Of a stretch of 64,000 nucleotides of DNA, positions 25,216-33,834 are shown piece by piece. Location: contig LN483075.1 in the NCBI GenBank assembly GCA_000935965.1, forward strand, positions 1-64,000. Reading direction: 5' to 3'. The notes beneath the pieces were generated by a model. The model was not told where the DNA came from. It worked only from the letters and a program-made list of their open reading frames with translations, and made no database searches. Position 1 is the stretch's first letter. Every line of letters begins with the position of its first letter. Position numbers and translations under genes: made by a program. Origin of the DNA: Metalysinibacillus saudimassiliensis. Lineage in GTDB: Bacteria; Bacillota; Bacilli; Bacillales_A; Planococcaceae.

Positions 25216-26157
25216 TTAATCAATCGTTGGTTTATAAAATGAACGATTATCTAAAGCAAATAAACGCTCCGTAAATTCGCCTGCTTCGGTTTGACGAAGC
25301 GCACGGTTTAACATATTCATTTTAGCATCAATATTATCTATATAATGTAGCATCTCTGCCTCTGCTAACATTGGCTTTTTAGGGCTTCCCCACTCTTCTT
25401 TACCATGATGAGATAGCACCATATGTTGCAGTAACATAACTTCCTCACCTTCAATGCCTAACTCTTTGGCTGCTTCGGCAATTTCAGAAACCATAATGGA
25501 AATATGGCCGATTAAGTTACCCTCAACTGTATAACTTGTACCAACAGGACCCGTTAGCTCCGTTACTTTACCAACATCATGTAGGATGATGCCTGCATAT
25601 AATAAATCTGTATTAAGTGTTGGGTAAAGCGCGCCCATTGCCTTGCCTAAGTTAAGCATAGATACAACGTGGTCAATTAAACCTGATGCGTAGTCATGGT
25701 GATTGCGCATAGCCGCTGGGTAAACTAAAAAGGCCTCTTTATGCTTTTCAAGTAATAGTCGTGTAATACGCATAATATTTGGGTTTTTAATATCAAATAA
25801 ATAACGTACGACCTGCTCATACAACTCTTCCTTAGGCTGTGCTGCTGAAGGAACAAGATCACTAATTGTTACACCCTCGTCTTCCTTTACTACACGAATT
25901 GCCTTCACACGTAATTGTTTACGTCCACGGTAATCTTGAATCTCACCGCCAACCTGTACGATTACACCTGCACGGTACATCTCTTGTTGTTCTTCTTTAG
26001 TATCCCAAAGCTTAGCTTCAATATCGCCACTTTTATCTTGTAACACTAAGGACATAAATGGCTTACCTACTGTTGTAATGCCTGCGCTCGCCTGCTTAAT
26101 TAATAAAAACTGGTTAACCGCTTCACCAACTTGTAGTGTTGTAATACCCGTCATCAT
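25216..26157 (-). CDS. yhaM: 3'-5' exoribonuclease YhaM
   Basis: Exonuclease of 313 residues acting on RNA and single-stranded DNA. The N-terminal OB fold (about 15-100, [17 protein letters not shown]) binds nucleic acid. The HD phosphohydrolase domain (about 155-280) shows [26 protein letters not shown] and [16 protein letters not shown], the metal-binding residues of YhaM. The start is one of two adjacent ATG codons behind GGAGTGGGCT. It is probably the last gene of yhaO-yhaN-yhaM. Confidence 0.94.
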   Translation of the reverse strand: MMTGITTLQVGEAVNQFLLIKQASAGITTVGKPFMSLVLQDKSGDIEAKLWDTKEEQQEMYRAGVIVQVGGEIQDYRGRKQLRVKAIRVVKEDEGVTISDLVPSAAQPKEELYEQVVRYLFDIKNPNIMRITRLLLEKHKEAFLVYPAAMRNHHDYASGLIDHVVSMLNLGKAMGALYPTLNTDLLYAGIILHDVGKVTELTGPVGTSYTVEGNLIGHISIMVSEIAEAAKELGIEGEEVMLLQHMVLSHHGKEEWGSPKKPMLAEAEMLHYIDNIDAKMNMLNRALRQTEAGEFTERLFALDNRSFYKPTID

Positions 26158-26169
26158 AGCCCACTCCTT

Positions 26170-28815
26170 TTATAATTGCTGTACCTCACCTTGTTGCCAA
26201 ATATCTGGCGCCTGACAAGTGAAGTAAATAATTTGTCTTTCCTTACTAATTGTTCGTATTAATTGTACCATGTACATAAAACGGTTTCGATCGAAATGCA
26301 CGAAAGGGTCGTCCATCATAAATGGTAATGGCGCGCTCTTTTCTAACGTTTTGGCTAACGCAAAACGCAATGCAGTATAAGCTTGTTGCTTGGTTGCTTG
26401 TGATAGCTCAATAATGCGATAACGCACGCCATCTACAGCTTCTACTTCAAAATAGCCATCTTCATTAACAAACACTTTTGTATAGTGGCGATTAGTTAAT
26501 ACCGAAAAATACTCACTAGCATAGGCAAGCACTTGAGGTAACTTACGCTCACGCAATTGGCTAAAGGTTTGCTCAATCGCCGTAATGACAGCTCGCTCTG
26601 TTGCCCATTGTGCTGTTGCCTTATAAAAAGCTGCTTTTTCCTGCTCATACGCCTGTACAATAATACCGTAGCTTTCGTCTTCTTCTTTGCTAAGTAGTAA
26701 CTGCGTCAATGTTGCTTGCTCTTGCATCTTCTCTTGCAATGATTTTTCCGTTGCTTGCTCCTCATAATGTAACGTCTCTAATTGCAAAGCAATGGTTTCT
26801 GCATCTAAGGTAGTAGGTGTAGCTACTGTAATTTGTTCATTTAACTGAGTAAGTCGTTCCTTACGCTCTTGTACTAGCTCCCACTCATTGTATGCCTCGT
26901 ATAACTCCCGCTCATCTGCCACTGTCATTTTAGCAAAGTACTGTTGTTGTTGTTGTGTACGTTCGTCAATTAGGGCTTGTAAACGGTCAACCTCTTTATC
27001 AATCGCCGCCATACGTTTTGTTGCACGACTATACGCCTCATAAGCTACTTGCATTTGTTCGCGTAGCTTATGCACACTCGGAAACGCCTCTGCTAAACTA
27101 ACATCTGCCTCAACAATTTGTTGTACTTGTGCTACAAGTTGCTGCTGTTGTTGCTGTGCTTCAGCAAGTAACTCTTTTTTTGTAGCAATAGTTTGCGCAT
27201 CTTCTTGCAGCTTACGTATACGAATAAATAATTCCTTCATTAGTGAGCGGTCTGTTACGGGCTTTGTATAAAAGGCTTGTACATACGTTTGCAATACTGC
27301 CTCTTGCTCATCTTGTTGTAGCTCTAATGTTTGTATATCCTCTTTGATTTTCATATAACGTTGTTTATAACTATCAATCTGTTGCTCCACAAACTGCTCA
27401 GAGGACATGCGTAAACGAAGTTGTACAATATATAAAAACACAAGTACGCAGGCAATACCTACAATAAAGGTATACACATTTTGCCACCACCATGACATAA
27501 GTAAAAATAACACGGCCGCAATAGCTGACATAAATTTTACAAATTGCATTTGGCGTATGCGTTGCTCACGCTCTTCTTTGCGACGCATACGTATCCCCTC
27601 TGTATCTGTTGTACCTTCTAATGCTTCTAACTCTTTATGTACATCATTTAACGTATGAATTTGCATAGATAGCTGTGCGTCGATTTCTTTTAACTGGCGC
27701 ACCACTTGCTGAAATTGTTCTTCCTTTTCAATGGAAACATCCTGCGCCAACATAACGGCCTGCTCCTCCGCTTGATCAACACCAAGCAAACGAAACTGTT
27801 TCGCATTATCACGCTCTACTATCAAGATTTCTTCCTGTAAACGCGCGATTTTTTCCATAGTTTGGTGCCAGCGCGTTTCATGCGTCAGCATTTCATTAGC
27901 CTGTGTATAACGCTCGTGATTAAAGCTTAAAGCTGGCTCTTCTTGTTGACGCTCCTGCTGCAAATTACGTACAGCTGTTTCACTTTTTAAGATTTCTTCC
28001 TTGATAAAGGTAAAGTGCTTCATTTCGTCACGCGCAAAGTCTAGTACTTGTGCGACCTGTAATGCCGCTTCAATGCGTTCACGTTCAATTAATAATGGTA
28101 GCTGTTGTTGTAGCGTTACGTAATACTGCCAATTTTGATGGAGCTTAACCTTCTCTGCACGTAAACGCTCAATTGTACGCTCTACCTCTTGTAATGTCTT
28201 TGCTTCACTCTCGTAGCTCGCGATATGGCGTTTCATATCTTTAATTTGCTTTTCTAAATTACTAATTTTTTGCACATGCCTATCCAGTAGTTGAGTGGTA
28301 CTAGCATCACGCGCTACTTGTTGTGCCATAGCTGTTAGTTTTTCGATATCTGTAGTGCCTGATGCCAACAGCACTTGCGAGAGCGCCTCTTCTGACAATC
28401 GCTCCATTCCCTGCAGCTCCTCTACAGAAAAAGCAAAGATTGCTTCTAAACTTTTGCGTGAGTAACCATATAATAAATGAGGTAAGAAGGCTTCGTCCTT
28501 ACGCTCTTTTGTTGGCAGTGTGACTACTACATCACCACTTGGCTTTGTACCACGTACGCGCTCAATTTCGCACTCTCCGTAAGCTTGGTGAACAATGGTA
28601 ATTTTACCACCATAACTTGCTGTAGCTCTAGGCTCATAATTACGCTGTGCTTCTTGCTTAGTAGGAAAGCCATAAAACACTTGTAAAATAAATTGTTGAA
28701 TGGTCGTCTTCCCCGCTTCGTTATCCCCATAAATTACACTAAGCCCATCGTGCAATGTAATTTTTTTATTTTCATGCTTACCAAAGCCATAAATGTGAAG
28801 CTCTTTAATATACAT
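26170..28815 (-). CDS. yhaN: YhaN, Rad50/SbcC-like ATPase
   Basis: SMC-like ATPase of 881 residues. Walker A GDNEAGKTT is at about residues 30-38. Long coiled coils cover about 170-410 and 480-760, split by a hydrophobic segment (about 430-475, VLFLLMSWWWQ ... IACVLVFLYIVQL) that may be membrane-embedded, a known YhaN/SbcC-like feature in Bacilli. Signature LSQATKQQAY is near 805, and Walker B PFMMDDPFVHFDRNR near 840. The signature has Ala where most relatives have Gly (LSxGT). It sits between yhaO and yhaM and probably forms an SbcCD-like complex with YhaO. Confidence 0.9.
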   Translation of the reverse strand: MYIKELHIYGFGKHENKKITLHDGLSVIYGDNEAGKTTIQQFILQVFYGFPTKQEAQRNYEPRATASYGGKITIVHQAYGECEIERVRGTKPSGDVVVTLPTKERKDEAFLPHLLYGYSRKSLEAIFAFSVEELQGMERLSEEALSQVLLASGTTDIEKLTAMAQQVARDASTTQLLDRHVQKISNLEKQIKDMKRHIASYESEAKTLQEVERTIERLRAEKVKLHQNWQYYVTLQQQLPLLIERERIEAALQVAQVLDFARDEMKHFTFIKEEILKSETAVRNLQQERQQEEPALSFNHERYTQANEMLTHETRWHQTMEKIARLQEEILIVERDNAKQFRLLGVDQAEEQAVMLAQDVSIEKEEQFQQVVRQLKEIDAQLSMQIHTLNDVHKELEALEGTTDTEGIRMRRKEEREQRIRQMQFVKFMSAIAAVLFLLMSWWWQNVYTFIVGIACVLVFLYIVQLRLRMSSEQFVEQQIDSYKQRYMKIKEDIQTLELQQDEQEAVLQTYVQAFYTKPVTDRSLMKELFIRIRKLQEDAQTIATKKELLAEAQQQQQQLVAQVQQIVEADVSLAEAFPSVHKLREQMQVAYEAYSRATKRMAAIDKEVDRLQALIDERTQQQQQYFAKMTVADERELYEAYNEWELVQERKERLTQLNEQITVATPTTLDAETIALQLETLHYEEQATEKSLQEKMQEQATLTQLLLSKEEDESYGIIVQAYEQEKAAFYKATAQWATERAVITAIEQTFSQLRERKLPQVLAYASEYFSVLTNRHYTKVFVNEDGYFEVEAVDGVRYRIIELSQATKQQAYTALRFALAKTLEKSAPLPFMMDDPFVHFDRNRFMYMVQLIRTISKERQIIYFTCQAPDIWQQGEVQQL

Positions 28816-28826
28816 GGCATCTCACC

Positions 28827-29990
28827 TCAATTTTCTTGCATTTTACGTAAAAATAATTGCTCTGCCTCATGCAGTAACGTATGCATATCTAAAGCCTGCT
28901 CTTGCATCAAACGTGCTACCGTACCACTTTGGTAAATATCAGCCAGCACATCTTGCCACTCATCTGCTGACCAGCTATGCATAGTATCAATCACCTGTTG
29001 CGCTGAGTTTGTAACAGGGCGCGGCGCTGATGTTACAGCATCAATTGCTGCTAACCATACGAGTGGTAATTGCTCACTCTCCATATCACGCAACACCGCT
29101 AACCACTCAGCAGGTTTAGTGCTATGCCAAAGTTTGCTCCCCTCTGCTGTGAGGTTAGTTAGTGTAATTTGTACAATCGTAGCACGGTATTTATCACGTA
29201 ATGCATTACATGTTTTATGGCAAAGTACCATTAAATCATTAGCATAGCGTACCTCACTCGCATCTACCTCTTGTTTCACATACAAAATAGCAGATGTATG
29301 TACAAAGTGCATGGAGCAACTTTCCTTTGTTAATGTCACATCATAAAAACCTTTATTTCCGACCTCCGTTACACTCGTACTCTGCGGTGTACCACAATAC
29401 ACCATACGTGGTGACTCCTGTATAACGACTTGCTGATGGCGGCCACCTAAGGCAAGATAATCATAGTGTTTTGTTGCGGCTTCCGCTGGCTTTACTTCAC
29501 CATATAGCATCGCAATATGTAGCATTTCTTTATCCGCCTGCGGGTAGGTATCTAGTAAAGCAGTAGGCATTTCTCCATGTGCGTAGCTACAGCCTGTCAG
29601 TTTAATGCTTTCATTTGCAAGGGGTAGCGTTAATGTTGTTGTTTTTGTTGGTAACACCGTAACATTATCAGGCAACGTAAAACGGGCCCACTCCCCCTCC
29701 GCATAATCGCTTGCCCCGTAACTTATAATAACGGGAATATTGTAGGCTTGTAATTGCTGTAGCCCCTTTTGCAATTCCTTTTGCGCGCGCAAGCTTCGCA
29801 TGCTACCATCATAGCTATCTCCAACAAGCAGCACAAAATCTAGTTGCTCATCAATGGCGTACTGTACAATTTTTTGCCATGCTGAAAATGTACTTTGTCT
29901 AACAGCCTGCAAAGCACTACCGGACAACTCAGACAGCCCCTTAAACGGACGATCCAAATGTAAATCTGAACTATGTAAAAAGCGTACCAT
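28827..29990 (-). CDS. yhaO: YhaO, SbcD/Mre11-like protein with altered metal ligands
   Basis: Metallophosphoesterase-fold partner of YhaN, 387 residues. Motif I DLHLD (9-13) and motif II GDSYD (57-61) are present, but motif III, normally GNHD, reads GASD (92-95), the usual LLH-type histidine of motif IV reads MLYG (Tyr163), and motif V, normally GHxH, reads GGRH (182-185). So several metal and catalytic residues of Mre11/SbcD enzymes are missing. The start at 29990 follows GAGGTGAAAATA; the longer frame adds seven codons over the ribosome site. Twelve bases separate it from yhaN. Confidence 0.88.
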   Translation of the reverse strand: MVRFLHSSDLHLDRPFKGLSELSGSALQAVRQSTFSAWQKIVQYAIDEQLDFVLLVGDSYDGSMRSLRAQKELQKGLQQLQAYNIPVIISYGASDYAEGEWARFTLPDNVTVLPTKTTTLTLPLANESIKLTGCSYAHGEMPTALLDTYPQADKEMLHIAMLYGEVKPAEAATKHYDYLALGGRHQQVVIQESPRMVYCGTPQSTSVTEVGNKGFYDVTLTKESCSMHFVHTSAILYVKQEVDASEVRYANDLMVLCHKTCNALRDKYRATIVQITLTNLTAEGSKLWHSTKPAEWLAVLRDMESEQLPLVWLAAIDAVTSAPRPVTNSAQQVIDTMHSWSADEWQDVLADIYQSGTVARLMQEQALDMHTLLHEAEQLFLRKMQEN

Positions 29991-30015
29991 TATTTTCACC
30001 TCGTTCCTCATTATA

Positions 30016-30057
30016 CTAAAAAAAAAGACGCTAGCGCATCATTCTACGCAAGCGTCC
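30016..30057 (-). terminator. Terminator of yhaQP
   Basis: On the minus strand a GACGCTTGCG/CGCTAGCGTC-type hairpin is followed by nine T. It sits between yhaP and the yhaO start. Confidence 0.8.
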
Positions 30058-30062
30058 TTAAT

Positions 30063-31313
30063 TTATTCTTTTCCGAGCTGAACAGCCTTTTTAATATCTT
30101 TTAACGAACGTGATGGTCCATACATTAATACGCCACCGCGGTAAACGCGTGCACCAAACCAACCTAATACACCGATAGTAATAAGCATGATAGCAATCGC
30201 AAGCAATGGCTCCCACATTGGTAAATCTAATAAACCAACGCGCATAAACATCACTAGTGGAGTAAAGAATGGGAAGTATGAAGCCCATTTTAAATAAGCG
30301 AGCTCTGGATTACCTAATCCTGTCATTGCAATAATAAAGGCAATCACGATTAAAATTGTCATGGGCATAATCATTTGTTGTACATCTTCAATACGGCTCA
30401 CTAACGAACCAAGTAATGCTGCAAGTGTTGCATACAAGAAGTAGCCTAATAAAAAGAAGATGGCCCCGTATACAAGCGTCATCGGATTGACGTCACTAAA
30501 CTTTATAAACTCGCCAATATCACCTGTTGCACTTGAAGTACGTACTGCAATAAAACCGGTAAGCCCTAGTAAAATCATTTGAACAATACCTAACATCCCA
30601 ATACCAATCACTTTAGCAAACATATGCTTCACAGGGGACACACTAGAAATTAAAATTTCCATCACGCGTGAAGATTTTTCCGTTGCTACTTCTGTCGCAA
30701 TCATACCTGAATATAAAATAACAGCAAAATAAATTAAAAACATTAGCACATAAACTAATACTCGCGCCTGACCAAGCTCTGCCTCAGACTTAGCAGAAGC
30801 TGAAATATTTTTTTCTTCAAACTGTACAGGTGCAAATAATGTTTGTACTTCCGTTTGTGTTAACGACAGTTTCTCTGCTTGTTTTTCAGTTTGAATGGCT
30901 TGCAAAATTTCTTGTAACATAGCACCCTTGTCATCCATCATGCTTGAGGTTTGATAGGTTGCTACAAGTTGCTCATCTGTCGTTAGTTCGACCTTAGCAA
31001 AAGCATCTAACTTCTCTTTCTTTACCTCATCAATTAACGCTTGTTCGTCCTTCTTAGCGCGCTTTATCGTAAAGTCATACGATTTATCATCAAGATGTTG
31101 GGCGATATTTTGGTATAGCGCATCATCCGCTACAAGTAAAGTAAGCGTATCTGCCTCACCACTACCTGTTAAGTCACTTACCTTATCAATAATAGTCGTA
31201 ATATTCGTCATCAACACAATACCTAGCATCATAATAATGGTTGTAATAACAAAGGACTTCGTTTTAGCCTTGGTCATAAAAGCTTGTTTAAAAATTATCC
31301 AAAACTCACGCAT
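30063..31313 (-). CDS. yhaP: ABC-2 type permease YhaP
   Basis: Exporter permease of 416 residues, related to NatB. It has an N-terminal span (about 20-42), a large extracytoplasmic domain (about 45-205), then five spans from about 215 to the end. The motif ATEKSSRVMEILISSVSPVK (about 230-250) is characteristic of NatB/YhaP. The ATG at 31311-31313 overlaps the yhaQ stop region by eight bases and is preceded by GGTGGGGAAAGAGC; the longer frame adds 19 codons inside yhaQ. Substrate is unknown; NatAB, a relative, exports sodium. Confidence 0.9.
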   Translation of the reverse strand: MREFWIIFKQAFMTKAKTKSFVITTIIMMLGIVLMTNITTIIDKVSDLTGSGEADTLTLLVADDALYQNIAQHLDDKSYDFTIKRAKKDEQALIDEVKKEKLDAFAKVELTTDEQLVATYQTSSMMDDKGAMLQEILQAIQTEKQAEKLSLTQTEVQTLFAPVQFEEKNISASAKSEAELGQARVLVYVLMFLIYFAVILYSGMIATEVATEKSSRVMEILISSVSPVKHMFAKVIGIGMLGIVQMILLGLTGFIAVRTSSATGDIGEFIKFSDVNPMTLVYGAIFFLLGYFLYATLAALLGSLVSRIEDVQQMIMPMTILIVIAFIIAMTGLGNPELAYLKWASYFPFFTPLVMFMRVGLLDLPMWEPLLAIAIMLITIGVLGWFGARVYRGGVLMYGPSRSLKDIKKAVQLGKE

Positions 31314-32205
31314 GCTCTTTCCCCACCTTTGCGATAAAGATATCTTGTAAGGACGGCTCTTCAATTTCAAAATGACGGATTGGTCCTTGTGCTAGTGCAC
31401 CTGTTAATAGCGTATTAGCTACGGCCTCATCATCAATTTGGAAGACAGCACCTTCTAATGATGTTTTCACTTCATTAACACCTGGTGTGTTAGCTAGCAC
31501 TGCTAAATCAAAATCTGATTTAATGCGTACATTCTTTTTACCAAAATTACGCTTCACCTCACGCAGTGAGCCTTGCACAAGTTGCTTGCCATGCGACATA
31601 ATTGACAGTTGCTCACAAAGCTCCTCTACATGGTCCATACGGTGACTCGAAAAAACAATCGTTGCACCATTATTACGAAAATCAATAATGGCATCCTTTA
31701 GCATCTCCACATTAACAGGGTCTAAGCCCGAAAATGGCTCATCTAAAATTAATAACTTAGGATCATGCATTAAAGAAGCAATTACTTGGATTTTTTGTTG
31801 GTTACCTTTTGAGAGCTCCTCGACACGTTTTGGTGCATACTCAGGCACCTCAAAGCGCGCTAACCAGTGAGCGATTGCACGTTTAGCATCTCCCTTGCTC
31901 ATACCACGCAGCTGTCCTAAGAAAATCAGTTGGTCTTCAACTTTCATTTTAGGATAGAGTCCGCGCTCCTCAGGTAAATAACCAATTTGCGGGCTAGTTG
32001 CATAGGAGATCGGTTTGCCGTTCCATAGTACATGTCCTTCGTTTGGCGTTAACAAGCCTAAAATCATACGGAAGGTTGTTGTTTTACCCGCTCCATTAGC
32101 ACCTAAAAATCCGTACATCGAACCTTGCTCAATCGTTAAATTTAAATTATCTACTGCTGTAAAATCACCAAAGCGCTTTGTTACATTTGTTATTTCTAAT
32201 GTCAT
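31306..32205 (-). CDS. yhaQ: ABC transporter ATP-binding protein YhaQ
   Basis: ATPase of 299 residues. Walker A GANGAGKTTT lies near residue 36, signature LSKGNQQKIQ near 135, Walker B LLILDEPFSGLD near 155, and H-loop FSSHRMDHVEEL near 190, with a C-terminal regulatory extension (about 220-299) typical of NatA/YhaQ. AAGGAG lies eight bases upstream of ATG. It forms the exporter with YhaP. The 52-base gap from the upstream membrane-protein gene leaves open whether it belongs to the XRE operon. Confidence 0.92.
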   Translation of the reverse strand: MTLEITNVTKRFGDFTAVDNLNLTIEQGSMYGFLGANGAGKTTTFRMILGLLTPNEGHVLWNGKPISYATSPQIGYLPEERGLYPKMKVEDQLIFLGQLRGMSKGDAKRAIAHWLARFEVPEYAPKRVEELSKGNQQKIQVIASLMHDPKLLILDEPFSGLDPVNVEMLKDAIIDFRNNGATIVFSSHRMDHVEELCEQLSIMSHGKQLVQGSLREVKRNFGKKNVRIKSDFDLAVLANTPGVNEVKTSLEGAVFQIDDEAVANTLLTGALAQGPIRHFEIEEPSLQDIFIAKVGKEHA

Positions 32206-32220
32206 ACCGTTTCACTCCTT

Positions 32221-32239
32221 TACTATGTGTACGATAGTA
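32221..32239 (-). promoter_or_regulatory. Short inverted repeat upstream of yhaQ
   Basis: TACTAT-N7-ATAGTA, 15 bases before the yhaQ start codon and next to its ribosome site. It could be an operator or an RNA hairpin that affects translation of yhaQ. No good promoter is apparent here. Confidence 0.35.
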
Positions 32240-32257
32240 TTGTCCATCACGTTTCAT

Positions 32258-32569
32258 TTAATTTCGTTTACTTGCAATAACAGCACCAATTAGCCAACTA
32301 CTAAAATGCACAATCCATAAAAAAGTTAGCACAAAAAATGCTGTGCCAATCGGTTCAATAAACAACACTACTAACCACACAATAGCTAAGGCTATTGATG
32401 TTACCATCCAAGCAAAAGAACGTCCCTGCGTATGAATCGTAACGTAGCGCTCATCTAATGCACGTTGTTTTTTTAATGCCCTACGCTGAAGCGGCAATAC
32501 AATTGCTACAATTAATAAAGCTAAAGGTAAACCTAATAAGAAAGCGAGCCAATCAAAGTTTTCATACAT
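32258..32569 (-). CDS. Small membrane protein, paralog of the preceding gene
   Basis: A 103-residue protein with three hydrophobic segments (about 9-27, 53-70, 73-95). The cytoplasmic part carries DERYVTIHTQGRSFAW (about 40-55), nearly the same as in the 103-residue protein encoded just upstream (DERYIVMQYQSRSLAW), so the two arose by duplication. No enzyme motif is visible. It is the fourth gene of the XRE operon and lies directly before yhaQ, perhaps serving that exporter. Confidence 0.7.
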   Translation of the reverse strand: MYENFDWLAFLLGLPLALLIVAIVLPLQRRALKKQRALDERYVTIHTQGRSFAWMVTSIALAIVWLVVLFIEPIGTAFFVLTFLWIVHFSSWLIGAVIASKRN

Positions 32570-32574
32570 CGTTT

Positions 32575-32886
32575 TTATCCCCTATTCTTCAATCGTTGGT
32601 AATACAGCCACTGCACTGCTAAATGAATAATATAACTAGCCAGTACAAGTACCGTTGCTAACGAAAATCCTTCAACAATATAAAGTACAGCAAACACTGC
32701 AACAAGTGTTAATGCTGTTACACCCCAAGCAAGTGAGCGCGATTGATATTGCATCACGATATAACGCTCATCATAACGTTTTTCACGCTCGCCCTTACGC
32801 TTAATGAAATAAACTGTCATAAGTGACAACACAACTCCTATTACGCCACCAATCACAAAAGGTATAACATCAAAGCCCTCTCTCAT
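32575..32886 (-). CDS. Small membrane protein, duplicate pair
   Basis: 103 residues with three hydrophobic segments (about 8-28, 53-70, 75-95). Between the first two lies DERYIVMQYQSRSLAW, shared with the next gene and, more loosely, with the first gene of this operon (DERSKTIKRTSASYSF). The start codon overlaps the stop of the XRE regulator gene by one base, a tight coupling. Membrane partners of this size are common next to XRE regulators of the YvaP type; function is unknown. Confidence 0.7.
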   Translation of the reverse strand: MREGFDVIPFVIGGVIGVVLSLMTVYFIKRKGEREKRYDERYIVMQYQSRSLAWGVTALTLVAVFAVLYIVEGFSLATVLVLASYIIHLAVQWLYYQRLKNRG

Positions 32887-33086
32887 TAAGCTTCCTCCTC
32901 AAAATTAAATAATTCTTCAATGGTGCAATCAAATAATTTAGCTAAACGATAAGCAAGCAGTAGCGAGGGATTATAACGACCCTTTTCAATCGAAATAATT
33001 GTTTGACGCGACACATCTACAAGCTCTGCTAAATCATCCTGGGTCCAGCCTTTTATTGCACGCTTTTCTTTAATTACATTTTCCAC
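32886..33086 (-). CDS. XRE-family small regulator
   Basis: A 66-residue DNA-binding protein consisting of one Cro/CI helix-turn-helix: IKEKRAIKGWTQDDLAELVD (first helices) and VSRQTIISIEKGRYNPSLLL (recognition helix), with no ligand domain. Such stand-alone regulators often repress their own operon. The palindrome at 33486-33519 in front of the first gene is the obvious target. Neighbouring small membrane proteins may modulate it. Confidence 0.88.
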   Translation of the reverse strand: MENVIKEKRAIKGWTQDDLAELVDVSRQTIISIEKGRYNPSLLLAYRLAKLFDCTIEELFNFEEEA

Positions 33087-33095
33087 TGTGCCACC

Positions 33096-33470
33096 TCACA
33101 TCTTCTTAGTTACTATTAACAATGACACATATAAAATAAAAATTGTAGCTGGTAGTAAAATTTGCAGTAAAGTTGCTGCACTAATTTTTAGTACATCCGT
33201 ATTAACAAGTAGTGATAGTACTAGCATGACTACAACGGTAGCATAAAAACTATAACTAGCACTCGTGCGTTTGATTGTTTTACTGCGTTCATCCGTACTA
33301 TCTAAATGCTCACTAATTTGTGCTAGCACTAAACACATAAAAGCCATGCTATACGTCATCAATACATCAACCCTAAAGCCACTCGTCGTCAACTCGATGA
33401 CTGTCGTAAATACAGCAAACACTAAAAATATAATACCTAGTGCAGTAAATATCCCCTTACTTTCTTTCAC
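33096..33470 (-). CDS. Four-span membrane protein, first gene of the XRE operon
   Basis: A 124-residue protein with four hydrophobic segments (about 8-28, 34-50, 70-88, 95-118). The loop between spans two and three carries DERSKTIKRTSASYSF, matching in position and pattern the DERY...RS..W loop of the two 103-residue proteins downstream. Translation starts at GTG (33468-33470), seven bases after AGGAGG. It lies immediately behind the operator/promoter at 33486-33547. Function is unknown. Confidence 0.7.
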   Translation of the reverse strand: MKESKGIFTALGIIFLVFAVFTTVIELTTSGFRVDVLMTYSMAFMCLVLAQISEHLDSTDERSKTIKRTSASYSFYATVVVMLVLSLLVNTDVLKISAATLLQILLPATIFILYVSLLIVTKKM

Positions 33471-33485
33471 GTCATCACCTCCTAA

Positions 33486-33547
33486 TGTAAAGCTAACTTT
33501 ACGTAAAGGTTACTTTACATCTAGAACGATGTCAAGGAAGCTTTACT
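33486..33547 (-). promoter_or_regulatory. Promoter and multi-site operator of the XRE operon
   Basis: A 34-base near-perfect palindrome (33486-33519) is built from four GTAAAG/CTTTAC half-sites: TGTAAAG, CTTTAC-GTAAAG in the middle, and CTTTACA at the far end, with four-base spacers CTAA and GTTA. A fifth CTTTAC lies at 33542-33547. On the minus strand, TTGACA (33535-33530), 17 bases and TAACCT (33512-33507) form a promoter whose -10 lies inside the palindrome. Confidence 0.7.
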
Positions 33548-33604
33548 TATTTTTTTCGGTAAATAACGTATACTAGAAGTATCACGGGAGAGAGGATGAT
33601 TCAC

Positions 33605-33790
33605 ATGGATTTATACAAAATCACATCTTTTAAACCAACAGGGGAGTTGGTTGTAGATGAAAGCTTCGAGGCAGAAAATGATGACGTGGCAAAAACAATT
33701 GGTGAGCAAAAGCTGCAAGAACTCGGCATTGCAGAAACTACACACCGCGTTGTATCACCACGTGGCAAATTAATTTTATTTCATGTGTAA
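33605..33790 (+). CDS. YhzD-like small protein
   Basis: A 61-residue soluble protein (ITSFKPTGELVVDESFEAEN ... VVSPRGKLILFHV) that I take to be a YhzD-family member by its repeated beta pattern and the terminal GKLxLFH. The ATG at 33605 is nine bases after GAGAGG; an ATG three codons earlier touches the ribosome site. It ends right before a bidirectional terminator. Function is unknown. Confidence 0.7.
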   Translation: MDLYKITSFKPTGELVVDESFEAENDDVAKTIGEQKLQELGIAETTHRVVSPRGKLILFHV

Positions 33791-33791
33791 T

Positions 33792-33830
33792 AAAAAACCG
33801 TTCCCACTCAGTTGAGTAGGAACGGTTTTT
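33792..33830. terminator. Bidirectional terminator
   Basis: AAAAACCGTTCC with GGAACGGTTTTT, extended by ACTCA/TGAGT around one mismatch. It serves the YhzD-like gene and the convergent DUF1269-like gene. Confidence 0.85.
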
Positions 33831-33834
33831 ACTA

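Noticed and set aside
26900..27200. Gln-rich repeats in yhaN (CTGTTGTTG-type runs) as a tandem repeat locus
   Set aside because: They encode part of the coiled coil and are not in regular copy; ordinary for SMC-like proteins.
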